Origin: Oscillospiraceae bacterium
GTDB taxonomy: Bacteria > Bacillota > Clostridia > Oscillospirales > SIG627
Assembly (NCBI GenBank): GCA_034925865.1
Contig: JAYFRN010000009.1
Span: 18,728-82,727 of the forward strand
Length of the DNA: 64,000 nt
Direction: 5' to 3'
The position numbers were made by a program, and so were the translations under genes. Position 1 is the first letter of the stretch. Each line of letters opens with the position of its first letter. The notes under the pieces are model-generated. The model worked only from the letters and a program-made list of their open reading frames with translations, made no database searches and was not told the origin of the DNA. Positions 9,425 through 18,535 of this stretch are shown piece after piece.

Positions 9425-10204
9425 ATGAGTCATGACGCAGTATTGAAAGTATTCATCGTAGATTCCGGGAGTGATTACAGATATGTATGCTCGGAAAACC
9501 TAAAAAAGCTCGGCTTCGATGTTGTAGGCGACACCGGAGACGGTCAGGAAGCGCTTGTTGCAATCAGAAGGCTTAAGCCTGACGCGGTCCTATTGGACAT
9601 GTGGTTTCCGGGCTTCGACTGTGCCGGGCTCATACGCGAAGTTAAAAAAGTGATGAGCTCCGGCGCGCCGAAATTTATACTTGTCACAGGAATTACGAAC
9701 AAGAAGCTGCTTGAAGAAGCATTTACGGCAGGTATTTCAAACTGTATGATCAAGCCTTTTGATTATCAGAGCCTTGCCGACAAAATCAGACAAACGGTTA
9801 ATTCACGTAAAGGCGATATGATCGCGGGCGATCGCGTATCGGATTATGATCTTGAAGCTTCTGTCACAAGGATAATACATCAGGTCGGTATTCCCGCGCA
9901 TATTAAAGGATATCAATATCTGAGATGCGCAATAATGATGGTCGTGCGTGACAGCCGTATAATAAACGAAGTAACAAAAACTCTTTATCCTTCCGTGGCG
10001 CGTGAGTTTGACACGACTTCTTCCAGGGTTGAACGAGCCATACGCCACGCGATTGAAGTCGCATGGGACAGAGGCGATGTTGATGTATTGAACTCGTTCT
10101 TCGGATATACAGTGCAAAACACCAAAGGCAAACCGACAAACAGCGAATTCATCGCAATGATTGCTGATAATTTAAGATTGAAAATGCGTGGCATGATTTC
10201 ATAA
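9425..10204 (+). CDS. spo0A: Sporulation master regulator Spo0A
   Basis: The protein has 259 residues. The receiver domain (about 1-125) keeps the phospho-acceptor Asp (D58 in LLDMWFP), the switch Thr in LVTG and the Lys in IKPFD. The metal-binding acidic pair is D13-S14 instead of the usual Asp-Asp. The C-terminal Spo0A_C domain (about 145-255) is highly conserved, including [18 protein letters not shown], the DNA-recognition helix region that binds 0A boxes. It is the phosphorelay output controlling entry into sporulation. RBS GGGAG with ATG at 9425. Confidence 0.96.
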   Translation: MSHDAVLKVFIVDSGSDYRYVCSENLKKLGFDVVGDTGDGQEALVAIRRLKPDAVLLDMWFPGFDCAGLIREVKKVMSSGAPKFILVTGITNKKLLEEAFTAGISNCMIKPFDYQSLADKIRQTVNSRKGDMIAGDRVSDYDLEASVTRIIHQVGIPAHIKGYQYLRCAIMMVVRDSRIINEVTKTLYPSVAREFDTTSSRVERAIRHAIEVAWDRGDVDVLNSFFGYTVQNTKGKPTNSEFIAMIADNLRLKMRGMIS

Positions 10205-10342
10205 ATTTTCTTATTTTCGTAATAATCAACATTAATTCTAAATTTTTCGTATTTATTACGGCAAAGTCCTTTTTATAGTACATGATATGTGCTATACTTA
10301 AAGCATGAAATAAAACCGGACAGTATAAAGGAGACAAATAAT

Positions 10343-10660
10343 ATGATAGGAACAATACTTGCCGTCGCGTTTTTCGGCTTTGTAATAGAATTATGCCGTA
10401 TTGAAAACGAGGAGCGGAATCCTGCCCCGCATCCTCGCCCTTCCAAAAGAAACGCGGGACAGATCAGAAATTCCCGTAATGCCGATGCGGAATTTCAAAT
10501 CATGTATGCGAGATATCTTGATAAAAAGAGCCAGGGTCTAATAGAAAACAAATCATGTAATCAGCTTGTATATACCGGCGAAAGATACGGTGGAATGCAG
10601 AAATGCGCGAGCGTTGAGATGCGCGGCTTTCTTGAAAGAAAGCCTGGCAAAGAACTTTAA
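10343..10660 (+). CDS. Small protein with N-terminal membrane segment, unknown function
   Basis: The protein has 105 residues from the ATG at 10343, which has AAAGGAG at a good distance. A single hydrophobic segment (residues 3-17) precedes a charged, proline-containing soluble part with two Cys (at about residues 72 and 88). I do not recognise the family. It follows spo0A by 138 nt and ends in a strong terminator. Confidence 0.6.
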   Translation: MIGTILAVAFFGFVIELCRIENEERNPAPHPRPSKRNAGQIRNSRNADAEFQIMYARYLDKKSQGLIENKSCNQLVYTGERYGGMQKCASVEMRGFLERKPGKEL

Positions 10661-10695
10661 TTTATAGATTCAGGCGTTGCGGTATATACCTCGGA

Positions 10696-10729
10696 AAGCC
10701 GGAAACATAAGTTTCCGGCTTATTTTTTT
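10696..10729 (+). terminator. Terminator after the 105-residue gene
   Basis: An 11-bp stem AAGCCGGAAAC / GTTTCCGGCTT with loop ATAA runs into a run of seven T. Confidence 0.9.
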
Positions 10730-10941
10730 CTGAAAATGGTTTGATGTGCTTTTAGCTAAAAATCATAATAAACTTACTATTAATATTATGTTTACAATAT
10801 TTCCATTGAAACATAAAATTTTGGCAGTAATATGGAATTGAGATCAAATGTCGAATATTTATAAAAGTTAAATACATTTTAATATAAATAGCAATATGTA
10901 TATACAATTTTAAGCGTCTTTCTCACATCAGGAGGAGAACA

Positions 10942-12129
10942 ATGAAACATTCAAAAGTTATTTCAGCATTTTTATTTATTCCCATAATTATTGTATCCGC
11001 TTTTTCGTGTGTAAACGCGCCTGAAAACACAACCGAAACCGCAATTAATACGCGAGAGACCATTTCGAAAACAATAGAGCCTTATACAAGTGTAACTACA
11101 GAACCGATTATAAGCACAAATGAAGAAAATTTTCCGGATGGCAGCGATGATATATCGTTTAGTCTTTTTGCTTTTTGCGGCGATGAATTGGAAATTTCAA
11201 AATCGATCAGCGACTTAACATCAAATATATTTGATATAAATAACATGGACGCCACACAATATTCATTCTTTACAAGAAAATATTATTCCTCGATAATAGG
11301 CCCTGTTTATGAATACACATCGAAGGTGAGAGAAACGGCAAGAGACAATTTAAAGAAGTTTTTATCGCTTATAGGAATTTACGCAGAAGACGCTGAAATC
11401 AACACAAATAATACAGTTTATCAAGAGGAATATATAAAAGACGGGCTGGAAGTAGGAAGCTCCATAAATTATGGAATAAGAATCTCAAACACCTCATTTG
11501 ACGTCGACATAAATACTTCTCCGGAGGATATCTTAAAATTAATCAATAACGATATACGCATTAAATCTGCCTGTATCTATAACAATATAAAAAATCCTTT
11601 TGTTTATAAAACCGTGAGATATTATCAATCCGGAGAATTTATGGGCAAAATATGCGAAGTAACATTCAAAATCATTGATAAATCAAATTATATTAATGAC
11701 GCGCAAAATAATGTTATTAAATATGTAGAAATAACATACAATCTGGAATTTACGGCTGAATCTAGATGTATTTTACGTATCGCAAATGAACCCGTTACAG
11801 AAATAAGCGTGAAGGAAGAGGACGCCGTCTCATACGATGAAGCGTTGGATTTCCTTCAAAAAGGTTATTATTATTTGGGAAAGGGTCTTTTCCCGTCGAT
11901 AATAATACCCGTATCGTTATCTGAAGTGGAATTCTGTGAACTTACGTATACAAATATTTTTAATTATATATCACTACCGAATAATAAAATTACGCCTGCT
12001 TATTATATTCCTTGCTATAAATTTTACGTAAAAGGTGAAAAAGATCAAAATGTACCGGAGCTCACCGATTATTATATATGTTATATCCCCGCCATCAGGA
12101 ATTACGCGGTTTTCCCGGACAAGTATTGA
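10942..12129 (+). CDS. Lipoprotein of unknown function
   Basis: The protein has 395 residues: a lipoprotein signal with lipobox SAFSC (Cys about residue 23), a Thr/Glu-rich linker to about residue 60, then an Asn/Ile/Tyr-rich globular domain with no family I recognise. GGAGGAG lies 7 nt before the ATG. Base composition is AT-richer than most neighbours. It resembles in layout, but not obviously in sequence, the lipoprotein at 45360-46283. Probably surface-exposed and monocistronic. Confidence 0.75.
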   Translation: MKHSKVISAFLFIPIIIVSAFSCVNAPENTTETAINTRETISKTIEPYTSVTTEPIISTNEENFPDGSDDISFSLFAFCGDELEISKSISDLTSNIFDINNMDATQYSFFTRKYYSSIIGPVYEYTSKVRETARDNLKKFLSLIGIYAEDAEINTNNTVYQEEYIKDGLEVGSSINYGIRISNTSFDVDINTSPEDILKLINNDIRIKSACIYNNIKNPFVYKTVRYYQSGEFMGKICEVTFKIIDKSNYINDAQNNVIKYVEITYNLEFTAESRCILRIANEPVTEISVKEEDAVSYDEALDFLQKGYYYLGKGLFPSIIIPVSLSEVEFCELTYTNIFNYISLPNNKITPAYYIPCYKFYVKGEKDQNVPELTDYYICYIPAIRNYAVFPDKY

Positions 12130-12238
12130 TAAGCCTTCCCGTACTTATACTAATCTTTTTCCTGACTTACTTCTATCCCGATTTCCCTTTCGAGATTTAC
12201 GGGGAAAAGACTTTTCAAAAATAATTTGCCCGTTCCCC

Positions 12239-12267
12239 TTGACAAATGATGAACGTCAGTATATAAT
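12239..12267 (+). promoter_or_regulatory. Promoter of the T-box / symporter transcript
   Basis: A consensus TTGACA (12239-12244), 17-bp spacer and TATAAT (12262-12267) lie about 15 nt before stem I of the T-box. Confidence 0.9.
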
Positions 12268-12280
12268 TTTTACATATTGA

Positions 12281-12604
12281 AAAGCGATGATCGGGAGTAA
12301 GACGCAGCGCGTCTTAACGACAAAGAGAACGTTTACAGAGAATTGCCGGTTGCTGAGAGGCTTTAAGCAGAATCTCTGTCGGATACATCCCGGGAGTTGC
12401 ATCGCAGAAACATCATACGCGGTTTTGATGCCGCGGGAAAGTATGCGATGCCGGGCGCGGCCGTTATTCCGCCGGGGTATAATACATTTTTTAGTGTTTC
12501 GTACCCGTCAAGGTTCTGCTTCGCGAGAAGCTTGAACAAACAGAGGTGGTACCGCGAATTTCGTCATGATTTTCGCCCTCGGGGTTTTCCCCGAGGGCTT
12601 TTTT
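12281..12604 (+). promoter_or_regulatory. T-box riboswitch, probable tyrosine specifier (UAC)
   Basis: Stem I has GCGATGATCGGGAGTA on its 5' side and CCCGGGAGTTGCATCGC on its 3' side. The 5' strand carries the AGTA of the specifier-loop E motif, and the distal loop carries AGAGAA ... GGTTGCTGAGAG. Opposite AGTA the 3' strand reads GGA-TAC-A, so the specifier is most likely TAC (12384-12386, Tyr). The conserved T-box AGAGGTGGTACCGCG is at 12542-12556; its TGGT bulge pairs with a tRNA 3' end ACCA, fitting a tRNA with discriminator A such as tRNA-Tyr. It ends in the terminator at 12575-12604. Uncharged tRNA should favour antitermination and switch on the downstream symporter. Confidence 0.92.
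12575..12604 (+). terminator. T-box-controlled terminator
   Basis: GCCCTCGGGG-TTTT-CCCCGAGGGC followed by six T. The alternative antiterminator would form around the T-box sequence just upstream. Confidence 0.92.
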
Positions 12605-12657
12605 ATGTTCTGTTCGCTTTCGATCCGCTTTTCAAAATTCATTTTTGAGGTTATGCT

Positions 12658-14172
12658 ATGTTCTGGAAAATCTTCATGCTCGCTGTATTTTTCTTGATCA
12701 CCGTCATCGTCGGCTTTATGTTCCGTAAAAAAGCGAATGATGTCGGCTCATTCGTGCTCGGCGGACGAAATGTCGGCCCGTGGCTTACAGCTTTCGCATA
12801 CGGTACGAGTTATTTTTCCGCCGTTGTTTTCGTCGGATACGCCGGCCAATTCGGATGGAATTACGGCATATCAGCAACGTGGATCGGAATCGGAAACGCG
12901 GTTTTCGGCAGTCTGCTCGCCTGGGTCGTCCTGGCGCGCCGCACTCGCATCATGACCAAGCATCTGGATGCCGCGACAATGCCTGACTTTTTTGAAAAAA
13001 GATACGACAGCCGCGCAATCAAGCTTATCTCCTCTCTGATCGTATTCATTTTTCTCATTCCTTACTCCGCTTCAGTATACAAAGGATTGTCAGGCTTGTT
13101 TTCTATGGCCTTCGGCATTGATGTAGTATACTGTATAATTATCATGGCCGTTTTTACCGCCATATACGTTATAATCGGCGGTTATTTTGCCACAGCCGTC
13201 AATGATCTCATACAGGGCTTTATCATGATCGTCGGAATCATCCTGGTAATTGTCGCCGTTCTCAACGGTAAGGGCGGTTTTACGAATGCAATAAATTCAC
13301 TCTCGCAAATAGAAATCGAAGCCGCGCCGAACATGAAGGGTGCTCTTGTATCATTCTTCGGTCCCGATCCCATCGGACTTATATCCGTTGTAATAATGAC
13401 AAGCTTCGGTGCCTGGGGGCTTCCTCAGATGGTTCATAAATTCTATACCATAAAAGACGAACGCTCCATTAAAAGCGGAACGATTATTTCAACCGTATTT
13501 GCGTTAATCATCGCCGGCGGCTCATACTTCATGGGCGGCTTCGGAAGACTATACTATTCTCCCGAAAACGGCAAGGTTCTTTATGATAATATCGTACCGA
13601 CAATGCTGTCGAATCAGCTCTCCGATATACTCATCGGAGTAGTTCTGATGCTCGTGCTGTGCGCCTCCATGTCGACTCTTTCATCTCTTGTGATTACATC
13701 CAGCAGCACATTTGTCCTAGATTTTATCAAGGACAGCCTTAAAATAAACATTGACAAGAAAAAGCAGCTTTATTTTATCCGTTTGCTTTGCGCGGTTTTC
13801 ATACTTATATCGGTAGTGCTTGCCCTTAATCCAAATTCTCTTATCACCGCGCTCATGTCTCTTTCCTGGGGCGCTCTCGCGGGAGCTTTTGTCGGTCCGT
13901 TCATGTACGGGTTGTTCTGGAAGCGTGTGACAAAAGCCGCCGTATGGGTGAGCTTCATCTGCGGAGTGGGATTCATGACGGCCAATCTATTTATCAGTTT
14001 CATGCCGATGACAATGGCGGCCACCATTGCGATTATTATTTCACTTATCATAGTGCCGGTTGCTTCTCTTCTCACGCGAAAGCCCGATTCGGGGAAGGTT
14101 GAGAGCATTTTCTCATGCTATAATGAAAAAGTAATCGCTCCCACGGTCGAGGTTTTACCGGACGAAGAATAA
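12658..14172 (+). CDS. Sodium:solute symporter (SSS family)
   Basis: The protein has 504 residues and roughly 13 hydrophobic segments across its whole length, typical of the SSS fold. Recognisable family stretches include GSFVLGGRNVGPWLTAFAYG near residues 30-50, SYFSAVVFVGYAG, and FGAWGLPQMVHKFY near residue 250. It should couple sodium entry to uptake of a small solute. The substrate cannot be read from the protein, but the T-box upstream shows it answers to an uncharged tRNA, so an amino acid (probably tyrosine or a precursor) is the best inference. The ATG at 12658 follows TTTGAGG. Confidence 0.9.
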   Translation: MFWKIFMLAVFFLITVIVGFMFRKKANDVGSFVLGGRNVGPWLTAFAYGTSYFSAVVFVGYAGQFGWNYGISATWIGIGNAVFGSLLAWVVLARRTRIMTKHLDAATMPDFFEKRYDSRAIKLISSLIVFIFLIPYSASVYKGLSGLFSMAFGIDVVYCIIIMAVFTAIYVIIGGYFATAVNDLIQGFIMIVGIILVIVAVLNGKGGFTNAINSLSQIEIEAAPNMKGALVSFFGPDPIGLISVVIMTSFGAWGLPQMVHKFYTIKDERSIKSGTIISTVFALIIAGGSYFMGGFGRLYYSPENGKVLYDNIVPTMLSNQLSDILIGVVLMLVLCASMSTLSSLVITSSSTFVLDFIKDSLKINIDKKKQLYFIRLLCAVFILISVVLALNPNSLITALMSLSWGALAGAFVGPFMYGLFWKRVTKAAVWVSFICGVGFMTANLFISFMPMTMAATIAIIISLIIVPVASLLTRKPDSGKVESIFSCYNEKVIAPTVEVLPDEE

Positions 14173-14232
14173 TATAAAATTTAGGAGAACTTTTGGTAGG
14201 CCTCATTAAAGCTTTTCTATCTTTAAAAAATG

Positions 14233-14272
14233 CACCGGGGACTTTTACAGAAAAAGTCTCCGGTGTTCTTGT
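14233..14272 (+). terminator. Terminator of the symporter gene
   Basis: CACCGGGGACTTTT pairs with AAAAAGTCTCCGGTG (one bulge), followed by TTCTTGTTT. Confidence 0.75.
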
Positions 14273-14277
14273 TTGAT

Positions 14278-14390
14278 ATTTATTAAAACAGCAATTAAAT
14301 AATCCTTGTCTTATAAGAGAGAAAAGCCCATATACCAGAGCCTTTTCTCTCTTTTTAGCGGTAATTATTTTATTGCCGAGTTAATAATTA
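14278..14390 (-). repeat. Nested-palindrome repeat element, copy 2
   Basis: The full element is in inverted orientation: its reverse complement starts TTATTAACTCGGCAAT, contains the inner hairpin GAGAGAAAAGG ... CTTTTCTCTC around CTCTGGTATATGGG, and ends TTATTTAATTGC followed by TTTTAATA. It lies between two convergent genes. Confidence 0.8.
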
Positions 14391-14406
14391 ATGAGTTTTA
14401 GTGGCC

Positions 14407-15519
14407 TTAATCGGGATATTTTTCTTTTATCACATCGCTTATGAAACAGGGCTTGTATCCGTTTTCGCCGGCCCATGCGCAGGCCGTACGGATCTTCTTC
14501 TCATAATCCGGCTGATACGCACAGTAATACGGATAGAAATATTGCTCGTGTGTGACAAAATTCATCGTTCCCGCCTCCGTGGGACGCTCGTCACGCAGAT
14601 AGTCGAGGCGCGGGCGTATCGCGTCGAGAGCGAAGGCATCGATAACCATCTTGTCCTTGGAGAAAATAATTCCTTCTTTATTGTCAACCCAGAAATCGCG
14701 GTCAAAGCAATGAAGAGTCTGTTCTTTATTAAGATAATATGAAACATACGGATCGCCGTTCGAATCAAATGTATAGTATCCGACAAGACAGTTTATACCG
14801 CATTCGCGTAGAGCTCTCGCGCCTTCTACCGTGGTTTCTCCATAGTGAAGCCCGTTTGCGCTCGTATTCATCGTTTCTTTTCCGGCGAAGCGGATAATCT
14901 GATCTGTCACAAGGTTATAATCGCGGATGAGCACGGAATAAGGTGAATAACGATAAATTCTCGACGGTTCGTTGGCATAAGCGTGGAACGTGAGCTTAAG
15001 CCAGCTGTTGTTGGCGATGAATTCCTCTTTGTACTTATCCGGCATCATCGTGAGGTCAAAGCCATTTTCGTCGGTATAGTATATATTCATATGTACATCG
15101 GTCCCGAAGTCGTTGTTCAGATTCTTGAACAGCCGGAAAAACGCGCAGTCGAAAATGGATTTATATTCATCCTTTTTTTCAGCGAGCTCACGAACCGACC
15201 AAATTATATCGTCAAGCGCAAGGCGGTATTTTTTATCCGCGCTTTTGAAGCGATAAATATATATTACTTCGTTTTCCGCACCGCATTTGGCGTCAAGCGC
15301 CGTGCGGTATCCGTTTATTGTAATGGGCACAGAATATTCGCACATGCCCTCGCTCCCGCGGCCTGAATCAATGGCTTTGTGTTCGTTGACTGTCAGCTCA
15401 CAGCCTGCCGGCGCAAGAAGCCTTACATTTATCGCAACGCCGCCGTTTTCATCGGCTTTTCCGTCTGCGGGAGTGATTACGTCTCCGTCAATCGGGAATA
15501 GAAATCTGATTTTTGACAT
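14407..15519 (-). CDS. Unrecognised protein, possible NodB-like/TIM-barrel enzyme
   Basis: The protein has 370 residues, is soluble and has no signal peptide. The N-terminal 85 residues look like a beta-sandwich (FPIDGDVITPADG). The central part has a KLTFHAYANEP stretch near residue 178 and an aromatic/acidic-rich core, and the last part has MNFVTHEQYFYPYY. The arrangement is reminiscent of polysaccharide-deacetylase-like barrels with metal-binding His/Asp, but the standard motifs are not present, so this is a guess. ATG at 15519; the upstream sequence TGAGGTATGAATA provides a plausible ribosome binding site. It is monocistronic and convergent with the symporter. Confidence 0.6.
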   Translation of the reverse strand: MSKIRFLFPIDGDVITPADGKADENGGVAINVRLLAPAGCELTVNEHKAIDSGRGSEGMCEYSVPITINGYRTALDAKCGAENEVIYIYRFKSADKKYRLALDDIIWSVRELAEKKDEYKSIFDCAFFRLFKNLNNDFGTDVHMNIYYTDENGFDLTMMPDKYKEEFIANNSWLKLTFHAYANEPSRIYRYSPYSVLIRDYNLVTDQIIRFAGKETMNTSANGLHYGETTVEGARALRECGINCLVGYYTFDSNGDPYVSYYLNKEQTLHCFDRDFWVDNKEGIIFSKDKMVIDAFALDAIRPRLDYLRDERPTEAGTMNFVTHEQYFYPYYCAYQPDYEKKIRTACAWAGENGYKPCFISDVIKEKYPD

Positions 15520-15550
15520 TATTCATACCTCATAAATAATAAAATTTATA

Positions 15551-15579
15551 TTGACATACCGAATCAAATGTGATATATT
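15551..15579 (+). promoter_or_regulatory. Promoter of tRNA-Thr
   Basis: TTGACA (15551-15556), 17-bp spacer and TATATT (15574-15579) with TGA extended -10. Confidence 0.75.
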
Positions 15580-15623
15580 ATTGCTTGCGCGTTCCGAAAT
15601 AAATACGCGATAAACATATAAAT

Positions 15624-15698
15624 GCTGGTGTAGCACAGTGGTAGTGCAGCTGATTCGTAATCAGCAGGTCGTGAGTTCAATCCTCACCACCAGCTCCA
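15624..15698 (+). tRNA. tRNA-Thr (anticodon CGU)
   Basis: Acceptor GCTGGTG pairs with CACCAGC. The anticodon arm CTGAT-TCGTAAT has the anticodon CGT and reads ACG. The T arm carries GTTCAAT, and CCA is encoded after discriminator T. Confidence 0.95.
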
Positions 15699-15704
15699 GA
15701 CGAA

Positions 15705-15731
15705 GTCCTCCTGAATCCGGAGGCTTTTTTT
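15705..15731 (+). terminator. Terminator of tRNA-Thr
   Basis: CCTCC ... GGAGG hairpin followed by seven T, ten nt after the tRNA. Confidence 0.75.
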
Positions 15732-15892
15732 GTTTCGCTAAATGATCAAACTTGCTTTCAAGGCAAAACATGCTGGAATTCGCAACGGTTTCCGTATCGC
15801 CTATCGCATATCGAATATCGACTGAATGATTATATCAAATATACATAAAGAAAGCAAGCATTCACATGTCGATATAAATAATTTTCTGAAGC

Positions 15893-15922
15893 AAAAAAGG
15901 CGGATCACTAGATCCGCCTTTT
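15893..15922 (-). terminator. Terminator of the Gfo/Idh/MocA gene
   Basis: AAGGCGGATC-ACTA-GATCCGCCTT with a poly-T run on the minus strand, 15-40 nt after the stop codon. Confidence 0.9.
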
Positions 15923-15936
15923 ATTATCATTGAATT

Positions 15937-17007
15937 TTATTGTCTGTAGAACAACGGTATATCCATCCAAACTCCGCCCTTCATAGCCGCTTCGTGCGCG
16001 ATAAGTCCCGGAAGCGTCATATCGAGAGCCTTGACAACATCGATAGCGGGCTTTCTGTCATATAGAATATCATCGATAAATGTCGAGATAAGGTAATATT
16101 CGCATGTACCGTGACCGCCGGCTCTGAGTTGTTCTGAGGCATTCGGATCACTCGCGAGGCAGTTGTAGTCCACGCCGCCCTCATCGATACCCTCGAAATA
16201 TCTGCGGGCACGAGTGGAAGTATAGCTGTCCGTTTCGATGAAGCCCTTGCTTCCATAGACGGCGTATCCGCAGAGCGCGGGCTGACGCGGAGAAACGCTG
16301 CTTCTTAATAGGCGGATAGTCGCGCCCTTTGAAGTTTCAAAAAGTGCGCATTGCATATCTATAGCTCCGGGGCCGACATTTTCTATTATATTTACGCCTG
16401 TTCCGGAGGCTGTGCCGCGGACGATATAATCGTCGAGCCAGAAAAGAATCGGACCCAGACTGTGTGAACAATAATGAAGCGGAGCGCGCTGTGTTCTCCA
16501 AAGGTTATTACCGGATTTGTCAATTACTCTGTCCCTGATTTCATGGACATATTCGCCCTCGGCATAATGAATATGACCGAGATATCCTTTGTTGATGAAA
16601 TCCTTCCACTCAAGAACGAAATGCATGTAATTGCAATTTTCGGCAAGCATATATTTGGCTTTTGAACGCTTTACGGCGTTGTATATGTTTTCACAGCCCT
16701 TAACTGTGTTTGCGGCGGTGACCTCGCAGAGAACGTTTATGTTCATGTCGAGCGCTTTTATGACCTGCTCCTCATGATAAGGAATCGGAGTGCCGAGGAT
16801 TACGAGATCAAGACCCGAATTGATGAATTCGTCATAATTTGTAAATAACTGCTTATCTGTAAGATTGAAATGCGGTGCGTTTTCGGCAAGCTTTTGCTCA
16901 TCAAAATCGCAAAGAGCCGTTATTTCGGTTCTCGGGTTGTTTTCGATGACATAGCCGTATGCGGTGCCTCTGCCGATACCGACCATGCCGACGCGAAGCT
17001 TATCCAT
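15937..17007 (-). CDS. Gfo/Idh/MocA-family NAD(P)-dependent oxidoreductase
   Basis: The protein has 356 residues. The N-terminal Rossmann fold starts at LRVGMVGIGRGTAYG (glycine motif, residues about 5-17) with a DLVILGTP strand at about 69-76. The usual EKP segment is replaced by CEVTAA (about 97-102). The C-terminal alpha/beta domain (about 130-350) contains APLHYCSHSLGP with a possible substrate His pair. Such enzymes oxidise or reduce sugars, inositol or similar polyols; the substrate is unknown. It has its own promoter and terminator and stands alone. Confidence 0.85.
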   Translation of the reverse strand: MDKLRVGMVGIGRGTAYGYVIENNPRTEITALCDFDEQKLAENAPHFNLTDKQLFTNYDEFINSGLDLVILGTPIPYHEEQVIKALDMNINVLCEVTAANTVKGCENIYNAVKRSKAKYMLAENCNYMHFVLEWKDFINKGYLGHIHYAEGEYVHEIRDRVIDKSGNNLWRTQRAPLHYCSHSLGPILFWLDDYIVRGTASGTGVNIIENVGPGAIDMQCALFETSKGATIRLLRSSVSPRQPALCGYAVYGSKGFIETDSYTSTRARRYFEGIDEGGVDYNCLASDPNASEQLRAGGHGTCEYYLISTFIDDILYDRKPAIDVVKALDMTLPGLIAHEAAMKGGVWMDIPLFYRQ

Positions 17008-17103
17008 ATTGTAATACCTCTTTTGAATATAAATAATTTTAATTTTCAGAAATTGCGAGCATATCGTCTCGGATGGCCTTTAAGACAATATTCTCTATGA
17101 GAT

Positions 17104-17132
17104 AGAATAGCAATTTTCAACACGTTTGTCAA
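17104..17132 (-). promoter_or_regulatory. Promoter of the Gfo/Idh/MocA gene
   Basis: On the minus strand, TTGACA (17127-17132), 17-bp spacer and TATTCT (17104-17109). Confidence 0.75.
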
Positions 17133-17264
17133 CAGAAATAAAAAATAAATTTACTCTTTGCTTACCGACATGCCGTTTGATAATACTTTGATATCACACA
17201 GCCTTTTGCCTGCGCTCAGTTACGCCTTATTTTCACAGCCGGTATGTAAATCGGGAAGAATTTA

Positions 17265-17273
17265 TGATATAAT
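17265..17273 (+). promoter_or_regulatory. Extended -10 promoter of the YitT-family gene
   Basis: TGATATAAT lies about 50 nt before the start codon. There is no good -35 hexamer at the right distance, consistent with an extended -10 promoter. The rest of the divergent gap 17133-17264 shows nothing else. Confidence 0.5.
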
Positions 17274-17325
17274 CATGTCATATTGACTATAATGTTTATG
17301 CGTAATTCGGTTAAGGAGCCCTTTC

Positions 17326-18189
17326 ATGAAAATACTGTCCAAATTCAAACTGAACCTAAAGGAATTTGCCCTTTTAAATCTCGGTATTCTGCTGATATCG
17401 GCAGGAGTTTATTTTTTCAGCTTTCCGAACAAATTTGTCGACGGCGGAGTTTCGGGACTTGCGATAATTCTCGGCAACATTCAGAATGTCGTGTCTACGG
17501 CGACAATAATCGTTATTATAAACACTCTTTTGCTTATCGCCGCATTCATCATCCTGGGCAGGGATTTTGGTTTTAAAACAATATACGCCAGCTTCATGTA
17601 CTCGGCAGTAACATGGGTGTTTGAAAAACTGGTTCCGCTCAAGGCTCCTCTGACGGGCGAGACATTTATGGAGCTGTTGTTTTCCATAGGGCTTCCCGCA
17701 ATCGGATCGGCTATATTGTTTTACCTTAACGCATCAAGCGGCGGAACTGATATCATTGCCCTTATATTAAAAAAATACTCTTCCCTGAACACGGGAACAG
17801 CATTGCTCGCTTCAGACGCGCTGATCGCTTTTTCGTCTCTGTACTTTTTCGGAATACGCACAGGAATGTTTTCGGTGCTTGGGCTTTTCATGAAATCCTT
17901 CATAGTAAACAATGTTGTCGAAAGCTTGAATATGTGTAAATATTTTACAATTGTCACTGAAAAAGAAGAAGAAATTCGTAATTACATTATTCATGAACTT
18001 GAACGCGGCGCAACCTGCGTCGACGCGGTTGGAGCCTTTACGGGGTCAAAAAAGAAAATGATTATGACAGCCTGCAAACGATCAGAAGCTGTCATGCTTA
18101 AACGAATGATAAAAAAAGCCGATCCGGACGCGTTTATGTTCATCACCAACACGAGTGAAATAATCGGAAACGGATTTTTAGGTGTATGA
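17326..18189 (+). CDS. YitT-family membrane protein (DUF161 plus DUF2179)
   Basis: The protein has 287 residues. Five or six hydrophobic segments fill residues about 15-205, with the family-type FPNKFVDGGVSGLAIIL and ASSGGTDIIALIL stretches. A cytosolic C-terminal domain (about 210-285) has the DUF2179 pattern RGATCVDAVGAFTG ... MLKRMIKKADPDAFMFI. Function is unknown in general; members occur widely in Firmicutes. A GGAG lies before the ATG and a strong terminator follows, so it is monocistronic. Confidence 0.9.
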   Translation: MKILSKFKLNLKEFALLNLGILLISAGVYFFSFPNKFVDGGVSGLAIILGNIQNVVSTATIIVIINTLLLIAAFIILGRDFGFKTIYASFMYSAVTWVFEKLVPLKAPLTGETFMELLFSIGLPAIGSAILFYLNASSGGTDIIALILKKYSSLNTGTALLASDALIAFSSLYFFGIRTGMFSVLGLFMKSFIVNNVVESLNMCKYFTIVTEKEEEIRNYIIHELERGATCVDAVGAFTGSKKKMIMTACKRSEAVMLKRMIKKADPDAFMFITNTSEIIGNGFLGV

Positions 18190-18221
18190 GACAATGACGC
18201 TTTAATCTACGCAGAAATTAT

Positions 18222-18256
18222 AACAAACGTCGACCATATGGCCGGCGTTTGTTTTC
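18222..18256 (+). terminator. Terminator of the YitT-family gene
   Basis: AACAAACGTCGACC-ATAT-GGCCGGCGTTTGTT forms a long stem with two mismatches and ends in TTTT. Beyond it, 18257-18535 holds no supported gene. Confidence 0.8.
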
Positions 18257-18535
18257 CATATGCTGCTTGTGTCGGTTATACGACTTATGCTATGTCATAT
18301 TCGAAATCATATTTTAATTTTACCGCAATGCTTTGGATACTTGCAGTAATATTCACAGCTTTTGCGAATATAATTAAATATAAGTATTTTATTACGAAAT
18401 ATCCGCATTATGTGCGGCATCACAATACATATTTATACTTTATGCTGTCGTGAATGAGATCGCTTTGATATCCCAGATGGGCCGCGGCTCTTTGAAAAAT
18501 AATTGTAACAAAATTCTGACGCCTGGAGAAATAAT

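Noticed and set aside
12035-12648. Three short plus-strand frames between the lipoprotein and the symporter
   Set aside because: They overlap the lipoprotein end and the T-box leader, whose RNA structure explains the sequence.
18238-18453. A 71-codon plus-strand frame after the YitT-family gene
   Set aside because: Its start lies inside the terminator hairpin at 18222-18256, it has no ribosome binding site and its translation is unlike any family.
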